DNA from: an uncultured Verrucomicrobiota bacterium | Lineage (GTDB): Bacteria; Verrucomicrobiota; Verrucomicrobiia; Opitutales; Opitutaceae | Length of the DNA stretch: 64,000 nucleotides | NCBI GenBank assembly: GCA_903876795.1 | Contig: CAIRBK010000036.1 | Coordinates: 62,001-126,000, forward strand | Direction: 5' to 3' | The notes under the pieces: model-generated | Told to the model about the DNA's origin: nothing | Databases searched by the model: none | What the model saw: only the letters and a program-made list of their open reading frames with translations | Part shown: positions 35,664 through 45,011 of the stretch, piece after piece | How positions within the stretch are numbered: position 1 is the stretch's first letter | Layout: every line of letters starts with the position of its first letter | Translations under genes and position numbers: made by a program

Positions 35664-38570
35664 ATGCGTTCACCCCTGCGCCGGATTTCGTCTTCGCTTG
35701 CTCCCGCCCGTTTTGCCTGCGGTCTTGGCGTGGCTGTTGTGGCGGTTGTCGAGACTCAAGCCCAAGTTCAGGTTCCCTTGCCTCAGGTTTTGGGAGAGGC
35801 CGACATGCAGATCAAGGCGCGCAAGCTCGGCGACGCCGCTGTTCTTCTGGACACGGCTCTGGCCCGCATAGAAAAGGGCGAGCCGCTTCCTTCCGGTGTG
35901 TCGCTGGACACGGTCCAGCTGCTTGCCGCCAATACGAATTTCCAGACTCTCAATTACGCCCGCGTAGAGGAGATCGCGACCAAGCTGCTCAAGCGCACGT
36001 CAACCGGTCAGTCCGCCGTCGAGGCGCGGTTGATCCTCGGCCTTTCACTGGCACTTCAGAACAAGTTTGCCGAAGCGATTCCGGTTTTTGCCGCGCTGGA
36101 AGAGTCGCCTACCTACCGCGATCAGGCGCTGATGTATCGCTCGATGGCCGCCCAGCAGGCGAAACAGCCCGAGGTGGCCATCGACGCACTCAACCGCCTC
36201 CTGGCGGTAGCCCCACGCGACGCCGACTGGGCGGATTCCGCGCTCACGCTGATCGCGCTCCAGCTGCAGCAGAAAAACCTGGACGCGGCCCGCCGCGGAC
36301 TCGAGCTGTTGCGCGGCAGCCTCAACACGGTGGACAACATGGCGGGCCTGAACGTGCTCAGCCTGCAGCTCGGCGACGCTCTCCTCGCGGCCAATGATCT
36401 TCAGGGAGCCCTGACCGCTTACCGCACCGTCCTTCCCCGCAAGGAGCTGCTGCGCGTCCAAAAAAACCGCACCGCTCGCATGGAGGCCCAGCTCGCCCGG
36501 CAAAGGCAGCTAGGTCGCACCTCAGTCAGAGATCTCGACGATATCCGTCGTGTCGAGGCCCGTATCAAGGCCACCAAGGCCGCGCTCGACGAGATCGGCA
36601 AGCGAGGCGATTATGACGCCACCCTCTTTTTTCGCTTGGGGCACACGTTCCTGTTGCGTGGCGGCGCTTGGGAGGCCGCTCTGGTTTTCGAGCGCCTTAT
36701 CAAGGAGTTCCCCGAAGCCCAGGAGCGCGAGCTGGCCTATTCGGAGCTTGTTCGGGCTTATGCTGACTCCGGTCGCGTGGATAAGATGCGTGTCGCGTTG
36801 GACGACTTCATGAAGGCCCTTCCGGGCAGCAAGCTGCTGCCGCAGGCTCTCTATCTGGCCGCGCAGACCGCCGGTGAACGCGGCCGGGCGGATATGCAGC
36901 TCGAATTCCTCGATGTGGGCGTGAATCAGTTTCCCGAAGCCGAACTCACCGAGTTCATGCTTCTGATGCAGACCAACGCCCACTTTTCCGGCGGGCGTTT
37001 CGAGGAGGCCCGTGCCGCATCTGAGAAATACATCGCGAAATATCCCCAGGGCCGGTTTGCGGAGGACGCCACGTATCTTCACGCGATGGCCACCTTGGTT
37101 CTCGGCAAGGCCGAGGCCGCGATCAAGGAGATCAACGCCTACATCGCCAAGTTTCCCGAGGGGCGTTTTGTGGCGGACGGCCGCTATCGCATCGGCGCGG
37201 CCCAATACGCGATGCAGGACTACGCCGCTTCCGAGAAACAGCTCGAGTCGTGGCTGGCCGACTACCCGCTCGATCACCCGCAACGCGGGGAGGCCCTGTC
37301 CACCCAGGGTGATGTGTTCGTCGGCCAAGGCCGGACCGACGATGCCATCGCCAGTTACCGCTCGGCGCTCTCTACGACGCTGTCCGACGATCTTTTGGGT
37401 TACGTGCTCGACGAACTGACCAAGCAGTATCAATCGAAGCGCGATTTCGGCGCCGCCGCCCAGATGTGGGAAGAGTTTGCGCGGGAGCGGCCCGACCATC
37501 CCTTCGTCATCAATGCGGCCTACTGGATCGGTCGTTTGCGGGGACGCGAGGGCAAGATGGATGTGGCCGTCACGCAGATGTCGGAAATCGCCCGCCGCTA
37601 CATCGCCGATCCCAATCGTGACGCCGTTGAGCGCCTGCTTTCCCAGCTCGCCGCGATCCTGGCCCGCAATCCCAAAGCCGGACCCGACGGCGTGAAACCG
37701 CCCCGGCCGACACCCGCCGAGGTATCCGCCCGCATCCGCCGCGAACTCGCTTCGGACGGCTCCGCCGACAATCCGACGGTGCGCGCCCGCCTTTTATTCA
37801 CCGAGTCGGAGGTCGCCTCCCTGCGCAAGGACGCCGAACTTCGCGACCGGCTGATCGCCCGCATAGGCGACGAAATCTCTCCCGACGCTCTGCCCCCCGG
37901 AATCCTCGGACGTGTTGGCGACCAGTTGTTGCAGCGGGGCAAACTTGAGCGAGCCCGGGCCTTTTACGATCAGCTGGTGCTGAAATATCCGCGTTCGATT
38001 TATGCCGATTACGGTTATGTAGGACTGGGCGAGCTGGCTTATTTGGCGGGCGATTACGACACCGCCCTGGCCCAGTTCGGCAACGCGATCGACCGGGCGG
38101 GAGCCCGCTTTAAGCTGCTTGAGGCCACGCTCGGGCGCGCCAAGACCCTGCTTGCGAGCGGCCGGCTTGACTCGTCCAAGGAGCTTTTCGAGCAGATCGC
38201 CAGCAACCGCTCTTGGCGGGGAGAATCCACCGCCCAAAGCATTTACTCGCTCGGGGAAATCCTCCTCAAGCGGGGCAGTCCCGCCGATCTCGCCCAGGCC
38301 CAGGCTCATTTCCAGCGAGTTTATATTTCCTACAAAAAGTTCACCCCGTGGGTGGCTCGCGCTTACCTGAGCAGCGGACAAACCTTCGAGAAACTCGGCC
38401 AGCCCAGGGAAGCCTTGGCCACTTATAAAGAGATGATCCGCAGTCGTGATCGTTTTGAATCCTACCCTGAATTGAAACGCGCCGAGGAACGCGCGGCCGT
38501 GCTTGAGGCCCAGCTCCCGCCGGCGACACCCGCCGCCACCGCACCGGCGGTCACAGGAGGTGCCTCATGA
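35664..38570 (+). CDS. tetratricopeptide repeat protein, secreted/periplasmic
   Basis: Many TPR-like helical repeats (…YRIGAAQYAMQDYAASEKQLESWLADYPLDHPQRGEAL…). Confidence 0.8.
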   Translation: MRSPLRRISSSLAPARFACGLGVAVVAVVETQAQVQVPLPQVLGEADMQIKARKLGDAAVLLDTALARIEKGEPLPSGVSLDTVQLLAANTNFQTLNYARVEEIATKLLKRTSTGQSAVEARLILGLSLALQNKFAEAIPVFAALEESPTYRDQALMYRSMAAQQAKQPEVAIDALNRLLAVAPRDADWADSALTLIALQLQQKNLDAARRGLELLRGSLNTVDNMAGLNVLSLQLGDALLAANDLQGALTAYRTVLPRKELLRVQKNRTARMEAQLARQRQLGRTSVRDLDDIRRVEARIKATKAALDEIGKRGDYDATLFFRLGHTFLLRGGAWEAALVFERLIKEFPEAQERELAYSELVRAYADSGRVDKMRVALDDFMKALPGSKLLPQALYLAAQTAGERGRADMQLEFLDVGVNQFPEAELTEFMLLMQTNAHFSGGRFEEARAASEKYIAKYPQGRFAEDATYLHAMATLVLGKAEAAIKEINAYIAKFPEGRFVADGRYRIGAAQYAMQDYAASEKQLESWLADYPLDHPQRGEALSTQGDVFVGQGRTDDAIASYRSALSTTLSDDLLGYVLDELTKQYQSKRDFGAAAQMWEEFARERPDHPFVINAAYWIGRLRGREGKMDVAVTQMSEIARRYIADPNRDAVERLLSQLAAILARNPKAGPDGVKPPRPTPAEVSARIRRELASDGSADNPTVRARLLFTESEVASLRKDAELRDRLIARIGDEISPDALPPGILGRVGDQLLQRGKLERARAFYDQLVLKYPRSIYADYGYVGLGELAYLAGDYDTALAQFGNAIDRAGARFKLLEATLGRAKTLLASGRLDSSKELFEQIASNRSWRGESTAQSIYSLGEILLKRGSPADLAQAQAHFQRVYISYKKFTPWVARAYLSSGQTFEKLGQPREALATYKEMIRSRDRFESYPELKRAEERAAVLEAQLPPATPAATAPAVTGGAS

Positions 38571-39370
38571 AGAAGCTGCTCTCACTGCTGGTCTGCGTGA
38601 TGGCCGTATCGCCGCTCTGCGCCCAGCGTTACATCCTCAGGGATGGCAAGGTGGTCAACCAGGCCGATGTCACCTTGAAGGGATCCAACCTTGTCCAGCA
38701 GATTGCCGGCGGCTCGGCTGAAATTTCCTATCCGATTTCGCAGGTTGTCCGCCTGGAGTGGCCTGAGCCCAAGGAGATCAATCAAGCCCGTGAGTTGCTT
38801 GCCGCAGGCAAAGGAGCCGAGGCCGAGGAGAAGATCACGCCGATTTACCGCCAATTCGCGCCTTTCCCCAAGTTGCCAGGCTCATGGTGGAGCGAAGCCG
38901 CGCTGGTCCGCGCCCGCGCCTTGGTGGCGGCCGGTAAATCCGCAGAGGCCGAACGCGCGGCCCGCGAACTTATCTCGACCGCCCCCGATCCGGACGACGT
39001 GTCGGCGGCTCAATTGATCATCGCGCGGCTGCAAATCATCCAAGGCAAGGCCGACATCGCCGATGCCATGCTGGATGAAATCATGCACAAAGATGCCTCC
39101 TCGTACGTGTCGGCCCGAGCCGCCGTCTTGCGCGGGGACATTGCTTTTGAGCGCAAGGAGTTCGAGAAGGCTTTGGAGTTCTATCTTCATGTCCCCGCTT
39201 TCTACGGTGATGAGGAGGAGGTCTTGCCGGCGGCTCTTCTGGGCAGTGCCCGTTCCTATCGCGGCTACGGAGACACCGCCCGGGCCGAGCGCGCCTACCT
39301 CGATGTCACCGTCGCCTATCCCAATAGTTCCGAAGCGGCCGTCGCCAAGCGTGAGATGGCCAAGCTCTGA
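38567..39370 (+). CDS. hypothetical TPR-like protein
   Basis: Signal peptide and TPR-like repeats; overlaps preceding stop (ATGA). Confidence 0.65.
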   Translation: MKKLLSLLVCVMAVSPLCAQRYILRDGKVVNQADVTLKGSNLVQQIAGGSAEISYPISQVVRLEWPEPKEINQARELLAAGKGAEAEEKITPIYRQFAPFPKLPGSWWSEAALVRARALVAAGKSAEAERAARELISTAPDPDDVSAAQLIIARLQIIQGKADIADAMLDEIMHKDASSYVSARAAVLRGDIAFERKEFEKALEFYLHVPAFYGDEEEVLPAALLGSARSYRGYGDTARAERAYLDVTVAYPNSSEAAVAKREMAKL

Positions 39371-39417
39371 GTGTTTTTCTCCCCATAATCATCTAGCTTT
39401 AGTTTTTTTTGCGAATC

Positions 39418-40221
39418 ATGAAATCCACCCTCCGTCGTTTCACGGGCTTCGTCGCCCTTCTCTCCGCCAGTCCGATCGCCCTCTTGGCGGCCGACACCGC
39501 TCCCGCTGTTGTTAGAAAATCACTTCTCGAGGAGCTTAGCGCCCCCGCGATTCTGCCGCTCTGGTTCTGTTCTGCTTTGATCGTTTATCTGGTCATCGAT
39601 CTTTATATGAAGACGACGTCCAAGCAGTTTGTGTCCCCGGCCGCCGTGGAGGCGCTGCGAGCGTTTTTCCGCGCGGGTGATTATCACGGGGCCTATGCAT
39701 GGACCCGCGCGAATCCGGGCATTCTGGCCAACGTCGTTCACGCCGGCCTCAAGCACGCCCCCAGCGGCAAGCAGGCGGCCGAGGACGCCATGGGCTCGGC
39801 CATCATCGGTGAAAACTCCCGCTACCAGAGCAAGATCGCTTATCTTTCGGTCATCGGCGTCATCGCGCCCATGATCGGTCTCACCGGCACGGTCGTGGGC
39901 ATGATCCAAGCCTTCGCGGCCATGGGCCAGGCTGGTGCCGCCGACCCGTCCAAGCTCTCCGGTGCGATCGGTCACGTGCTTCATGCGACCGCTGCCGGTC
40001 TGGCCGTCGCCATCCCGGCTTTCGTGTTCTATTACCTCATTCGTAATCGCGTGGGGCATTCCATCCACGCGCTCTCCGATGCGGCCAATGACCTTTTCCG
40101 CAAGTTCCCCTACGACCACATCGCGGCCGTTGAGTTTGAGGGGGGCGAGAGCTTTGCCGCGACGCCCAACTGGGTCGAAGGCGGTCCCACCTACGTCCAG
40201 CCCGGCCACGGGCAGGCCTGA
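39418..40221 (+). CDS. MotA/TolQ/ExbB proton channel family protein
   Basis: LSVIGVIAPMIGLTGTVVGMIQAFAAMG, IGHVLHATAAGLAVAIPAFVFYYLIRN. Confidence 0.92.
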   Translation: MKSTLRRFTGFVALLSASPIALLAADTAPAVVRKSLLEELSAPAILPLWFCSALIVYLVIDLYMKTTSKQFVSPAAVEALRAFFRAGDYHGAYAWTRANPGILANVVHAGLKHAPSGKQAAEDAMGSAIIGENSRYQSKIAYLSVIGVIAPMIGLTGTVVGMIQAFAAMGQAGAADPSKLSGAIGHVLHATAAGLAVAIPAFVFYYLIRNRVGHSIHALSDAANDLFRKFPYDHIAAVEFEGGESFAATPNWVEGGPTYVQPGHGQA

Positions 40222-40286
40222 TACTTCCCAGGTTGCCGGGTTTTTTCCCGGCGTCCCTTCTTTTTAACCCTTAATCCCTAAAAAAC

Positions 40287-40712
40287 ATGGCAGGCGGAGG
40301 TGGCGGCGGCGAAGGCGAGCCGGAATTCCAAATCGCACCGATGATCGATGTGCTGCTCGTGTTGCTCATTTTCTTCATGAGCATCGCGACGACTGCGGTC
40401 ACGCGGTATGATCCCACGATCGAACTTCCGGTGGCTCCCGATGCCAACAAAAAGGAGGATTCCGAGAGTGAACTTGTCTTCAATGTCGCTTGGAAGCCGC
40501 AGACACAGACGGTGGTGACCACGTTTGAGGAGCAGGCGGTTAATCCTGAAGACGTGATTCCGCGCATGATTGCCCACAAGAACGCCGACCCGAAGGTTCG
40601 CGTCTTGGTTCGGAGTGATGCACTCACCCCGGTTCGTTACATCTCCGCCGTGGTCGAAGCCGCCGCCAAGGCGGGCATATCCGACGTCACGTTCGCCACC
40701 CTGAGCCGCTGA
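40287..40712 (+). CDS. ExbD/TolR family biopolymer transport protein
   Basis: EFQIAPMIDVLLVLLIFFMSIATTAV. Confidence 0.9.
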   Translation: MAGGGGGGEGEPEFQIAPMIDVLLVLLIFFMSIATTAVTRYDPTIELPVAPDANKKEDSESELVFNVAWKPQTQTVVTTFEEQAVNPEDVIPRMIAHKNADPKVRVLVRSDALTPVRYISAVVEAAAKAGISDVTFATLSR

Positions 40713-40721
40713 TACCCAACC

Positions 40722-41165
40722 ATGAAAATGCCCATCCAGCAGGCGAACCCCGACGTGGGCTTTCAGATCGCGCCCATGATCGACGTGGTGTTCGTCATCC
40801 TCGTTTTCTTCATGGCGCTCGCCGCACAGATCAAGATCGAGCAAATCCTGCAGACCAAGTTGCCCGGCGTGGCCGTTGCCTCGACCAGTACGGAGTTTGT
40901 CGATGAGCAGATCCTGCAGATCAGCGACGACGGCGAGGTTTCCTTGAACGAGGAGTCTTACGATTCCACCCAGAGCCGCGAACTACCGCAGCTGACCGGT
41001 ACCCTGATAAGGCTCAAAACCTCCAGCGATGCCGCCAAAAGCAAGCTGGTGGTCACGCTGATAAGTCATCCCGATTCGCCTTACTATCGCACCATCGATG
41101 TGCTCAACGCGTTGGCGGTGGCCGGCATTTCCAACGTTACCTTCACCTCCGATACGGAGCAATAA
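40722..41165 (+). CDS. ExbD/TolR family biopolymer transport protein
   Basis: GFQIAPMIDVVFVILVFFMALAAQIK. Confidence 0.9.
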   Translation: MKMPIQQANPDVGFQIAPMIDVVFVILVFFMALAAQIKIEQILQTKLPGVAVASTSTEFVDEQILQISDDGEVSLNEESYDSTQSRELPQLTGTLIRLKTSSDAAKSKLVVTLISHPDSPYYRTIDVLNALAVAGISNVTFTSDTEQ

Positions 41166-41168
41166 CCC

Positions 41169-42662
41169 ATGTCAGAGGCTCCAAACCAACCCCGCCCCAA
41201 TTTTTACCGTCGCATCACCGCCAGCGTTCCGCTGTTGGTCACGGTCATCGTGCATGTCGTGCTGGTGGCCATCGCCGGCTATTTTGTCGTCAGCGAGCAG
41301 ATCATTGGTAAGAAGAAAACCTTTGAGGCGCCACCGCCTTCGGACAACTCGGTCGCTCAAAAACAAGTGCAGCACCGCCTCCAGGTTGCCCGAAAAGGCG
41401 GCGGCTCAGTCAGTTCATCGCCGGTTTCCGCTTCCCGCATCTTTTCGACAGCCGAGAACGCGCTCCAGATGCCGGAACTTCCTGATCTGCCCAATGTGGG
41501 TACGAGTTCCCTTGGCGGCATGGGCTTCGGGGCGGGTATGGGTGACGCGGGAATGGGTAGCGGCCTGACGACAGGCCTGAATTCCGGCAAGTCTTTGGGT
41601 TCTGGTTTTATGAGTCTTAGCTTTCTCGGTGTCACCACCCAGAAGGCCCAGAAAATCGTGTTCGTTCTGGACATCTCCAAGGCCATGATGGATGTGCGCA
41701 AGGACGGTTTCGAATCGTTCGAGATCGTGCGCTCCCGCATGATGGCGCTGGTCAGTCGCCTGCCTCCGTCCACCGATTTCGGGGTGGTCGTTTTTAACCG
41801 CACGGATTTCTACGATGAGCAGACCCGGCTCGTGCGGCTCTTCAGACCCGAGCTCGTTCCGGCCACTTTGGCCAATAAAAACGCGTTTTTGGAGTGGATG
41901 AAGCCAATCAACTCCGATCCCACCTTGAAGAAGCTGGCGTTCGCTTCGCTGCCCAGTTCCACCGAATGGAAATTCACCCCCGCGCCCTCTCTGGGGTTGG
42001 ACCCCGATTATCGTCCGACCCCTTGGGTGAATGCCTTGCACGCAGCCTTCGAATTCAAGCCGGACACCGTCTACGTTATCACCGCAGCCACCAGTGTGGG
42101 AACAGTTGATGCGTCGGCTGCCACCCTCGCGGCCCGCCAGCGCGAACGCAAGGAACTGGTGGATGAATTGAAGTCCGAGGGCATCGATTTGGCGGAGGCT
42201 GAAAAAGCTCGCGAGGCTGCACTCCGAAAAGCCCGCGCCGAGCTTGACGTCATCAATCAACGGCAGGTCGCTCAAGGAAGGCCGCCTTTTGTGATCGAAA
42301 ACACCTTTCGACTTTTTGCGCCTGATTTCCAGGCGGCCATTCGCAAGGCGGGTTATACCTTGAATGTCGACGGCGAAGGTTGGACGCGTAGAAATGGCCA
42401 GCGTATCATTGGGTCAACCGGCCACATGGCGCGGAATTGGGATACGGCCAGGTTCGAGGATATGCGTGGTCACATCGCTAAACTCCAGGCGGGATTGCTC
42501 CGTGAACGAGCGGTGCTAAACATTTTTTATTTCGTGGGTTCCAATCAAAACACCAAGCGGGAAGAAGAGGATCTCGGTAAAATCGCCCGGGCCAATGGCG
42601 GGAAACTTGAGCTGATCAACGCCGCCAAGCTTCGCGCGCTCAAATCCGCAGGCTCACCGTGA
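41169..42662 (+). CDS. VWA-like domain membrane protein
   Basis: N-terminal TM; KIVFVLDISKAMMDVRKDGFESFEIVRSRMMALVSRLPPSTDFGVVVFN. Confidence 0.7.
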   Translation: MSEAPNQPRPNFYRRITASVPLLVTVIVHVVLVAIAGYFVVSEQIIGKKKTFEAPPPSDNSVAQKQVQHRLQVARKGGGSVSSSPVSASRIFSTAENALQMPELPDLPNVGTSSLGGMGFGAGMGDAGMGSGLTTGLNSGKSLGSGFMSLSFLGVTTQKAQKIVFVLDISKAMMDVRKDGFESFEIVRSRMMALVSRLPPSTDFGVVVFNRTDFYDEQTRLVRLFRPELVPATLANKNAFLEWMKPINSDPTLKKLAFASLPSSTEWKFTPAPSLGLDPDYRPTPWVNALHAAFEFKPDTVYVITAATSVGTVDASAATLAARQRERKELVDELKSEGIDLAEAEKAREAALRKARAELDVINQRQVAQGRPPFVIENTFRLFAPDFQAAIRKAGYTLNVDGEGWTRRNGQRIIGSTGHMARNWDTARFEDMRGHIAKLQAGLLRERAVLNIFYFVGSNQNTKREEEDLGKIARANGGKLELINAAKLRALKSAGSP

Positions 42663-42696
42663 TCTGAGTGTTCTCCAAAGGCCGCCTTATCACCCC

Positions 42697-43086
42697 ATGC
42701 CTGTCAAAAAACTGCTGCATACGCGTTATCGGGTGAACGACGTCGAGCGCTCGGCCAGATTCTACCAAGACGCCCTCGGTCTTGCCATCTCGCGCCGGCA
42801 TACCTCGCCGCGTGGAGCCCAACTCGTGTTCCTGGCGACGCCCAACAGTGACGAGGAGATTGAGCTTTGCCAGATGCCGCCAGGGGCCATCCCCGTGCAA
42901 GTGCAGTCCGATCTCACCCATCTCGCCTTCGAGGTTGAGAATTTGGAGGCGTTTACCGCCGAGTTGAAATCCAAGGGGTACGAGTTGAGCGACGGACCTA
43001 CCAAGACGGGCAGCGGCTCTTGGATCGCCTTCATCGACGCGCCCGAGGGCTACGAGGTGGAGCTTATCCAGCGCTCACCACAATAA
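42697..43086 (+). CDS. VOC family protein / lactoylglutathione lyase-like
   Basis: LLHTRYRVNDVERSARFYQDALGLAISRR, HLAFEVENLEAFTAELKSKG, FIDAPEGYEVELIQ. Confidence 0.88.
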   Translation: MPVKKLLHTRYRVNDVERSARFYQDALGLAISRRHTSPRGAQLVFLATPNSDEEIELCQMPPGAIPVQVQSDLTHLAFEVENLEAFTAELKSKGYELSDGPTKTGSGSWIAFIDAPEGYEVELIQRSPQ

Positions 43087-43105
43087 CCCGGCCTTGCGGA
43101 ATGAA

Positions 43106-43128
43106 ACTGTCACCCAATAGGTGACACT
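43106..43128. repeat. family B palindrome, copy B3 (solo): ACTGTCACCCAATAGGTGACACT
   Basis: Right arm identical to B2; left arm with two mismatches. Confidence 0.85.
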
Positions 43129-44012
43129 TTGCCGGGTCCGCGTTCGTAGGCGAAGAGGTATTGTTGAGCCAAGCCGGCGTAAGGGCCGAAGTGGGTTCGC
43201 CCAAAATGGGCGATTTGCGCGGGTGTCCAGCCGTCCAGCCCGTAGCGGCGGTCCATGACCTTGATGATCCAGGTGTCCACAGGAAAGGCCTCCAGTCGGC
43301 CGGCGCCAAAGAGCAGCACGCAGTCGGCGACTTTCTCACCCACGCCCGGCAGGGACATCAGCCTGGCCTTGGCTTCAGGGTAGGGGGCCGCTTCCGTGGT
43401 TTCCAACCACCCGGGATTCCCGGCCAGAAATCGGGCGGTCTGGTGGATGTAGCGCGCGCGGAAACCCAACAGACATGCCCGCAGGTCGGCCTCCGAGGCC
43501 TTCGCCAATTCTTCCCATGTGGGCAATCGTCGGGGAGTGTCCGTGCCGGTCAGGGGCAAGGCCGCGCCGTGACGTTCGGCCAGCAGGGCCACCATTTGTT
43601 TGATCTGAACGATTTGCTTGGTGGCGCTGCAAAGGAAGCCGAGGAGGGTTTCTCCGAAGGGTTGACGCAGCAGGGTGAGTCCGGGAAAGGCTGCCAGGCA
43701 GCGGGCCAAGTGGGGATCGCTACGCCAGGGCAGGGTGTCGAGCACCGACGCCGTGTCGTGTGCCAGCAGATAAGCGTTCAGCTCCGCTTCCGTCTGCGCG
43801 GTCCTGCTTGTGGGCGCGGCCCATTCGAGGATGCCGGAGTCTGGGCGGAGCCGTAAGCGGACGATGTGGTCGGCCCATTGGCCGATCCAGATGTCCTCCG
43901 GTTCCCGAAGCCAGCGGAACGCCTGGCCTCCGTCCAGCAGCTCGGCTAGGATGGCTGGGGAAAAACGCGGCGCGCCCTTTAGGGGGCTCCATTCGCTCCA
44001 TGGCGACGGCAT
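43110..44012 (-). CDS. OGG1-like 8-oxoguanine DNA glycosylase (HhH-GPD)
   Basis: HhH-GPD motif LMSLPGVGEKVADCVLLFGAGRLEAFPVDTWIIKVM; stop codon in palindrome B3. Confidence 0.88.
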   Translation of the reverse strand: MPSPWSEWSPLKGAPRFSPAILAELLDGGQAFRWLREPEDIWIGQWADHIVRLRLRPDSGILEWAAPTSRTAQTEAELNAYLLAHDTASVLDTLPWRSDPHLARCLAAFPGLTLLRQPFGETLLGFLCSATKQIVQIKQMVALLAERHGAALPLTGTDTPRRLPTWEELAKASEADLRACLLGFRARYIHQTARFLAGNPGWLETTEAAPYPEAKARLMSLPGVGEKVADCVLLFGAGRLEAFPVDTWIIKVMDRRYGLDGWTPAQIAHFGRTHFGPYAGLAQQYLFAYERGPGKVSPIG

Positions 44013-44020
44013 GAACGGGA

Positions 44021-45007
44021 TCAGGCCAGGACCTTGGCGCTGGCGGTGTCGTAATCGACGAAGGTGGCCTGGATGGCGGCGTGAATGTCGGACAGCTTGA
44101 TCTGGATGTCGTCAAGGAACTCGTGGAGGCCGTCGGCGATGACGGAGGGCACGTCGATCATTTCCAGTTCCGCCCGCAGGCTGCGGAGGAGCCGGGCGGG
44201 TTCCGTTTCTTCGAGGTGGTCGGCCCCTGCGGTGATGTGGGCGAGGGCCTGTTCGCCTTCGGAGACGGAGAAGAGGATGCTGCGGGGGAAAACGTCGTCT
44301 CGCACGAGATAATCGACCACGCGTTCGAGGTTGAGTTGGCCGCGGCGGGAGCGGCGGAATGCCTCGAAGGCGGAGCAGGAGCGCAGTACCGATGCCCACT
44401 GGACCATGTCCAGGGCGGACCCGACGGCGTGGAGGTCGGGCAGGAGCATGTAGTATTTCACGTCGAGGATGCGGGAGGTGTTGTCAGCGCGTTCGAGGTG
44501 GCGGCCGAGTTGGAAAAACCACCAGAGGTCGGTGCGCGGGATCATCGACTCGGCCACGCCGAAGAGGAGCTGGATCTGGGTTTTGACGCGGCTGAGGTAG
44601 TCGGCGGACCCGAGTTGGGCGTAGCGGCTGAAGTCGTCGCTTTTGAGTTTCAGGTAAAAGGTGTTCAGCGTTTCCCAGACCTCGCTGGAGAGCTGGTCGC
44701 GGATGCAGCGGGCGTTTTCGCGGGCGAAGGCGATGCAGGAGATGAGCGAGCTCGGGTTGCGCTTGTCGAAGAGCATGAACTCGATGACGGCGCGTTCGGT
44801 GACGGTTTTGCCGTAGAGCTCGAAGAACTTCTCTTCGTCGCCCGTGACGTAGACGAGGGGTTCCCAGGACTTGGGGTCGTCGGCGGCTTGGCGCGACTGG
44901 AGGTCGAGCACCAGTTGGGCGTTCACATCGACGATGCGGGCGGTGTTTTCGGCGCGCTCGAGATAGCGGGCCATCCAGTAGACGAGGTTAGCGACGCGGG
45001 AGAGCAT
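44021..45007 (-). CDS. alpha-E domain-containing protein
   Basis: MLSRVANLVYWMARYLERAENTARIVDVNAQL; adjacent to ATP-grasp partner. Confidence 0.9.
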   Translation of the reverse strand: MLSRVANLVYWMARYLERAENTARIVDVNAQLVLDLQSRQAADDPKSWEPLVYVTGDEEKFFELYGKTVTERAVIEFMLFDKRNPSSLISCIAFARENARCIRDQLSSEVWETLNTFYLKLKSDDFSRYAQLGSADYLSRVKTQIQLLFGVAESMIPRTDLWWFFQLGRHLERADNTSRILDVKYYMLLPDLHAVGSALDMVQWASVLRSCSAFEAFRRSRRGQLNLERVVDYLVRDDVFPRSILFSVSEGEQALAHITAGADHLEETEPARLLRSLRAELEMIDVPSVIADGLHEFLDDIQIKLSDIHAAIQATFVDYDTASAKVLA

Positions 45008-45011
45008 GGGA

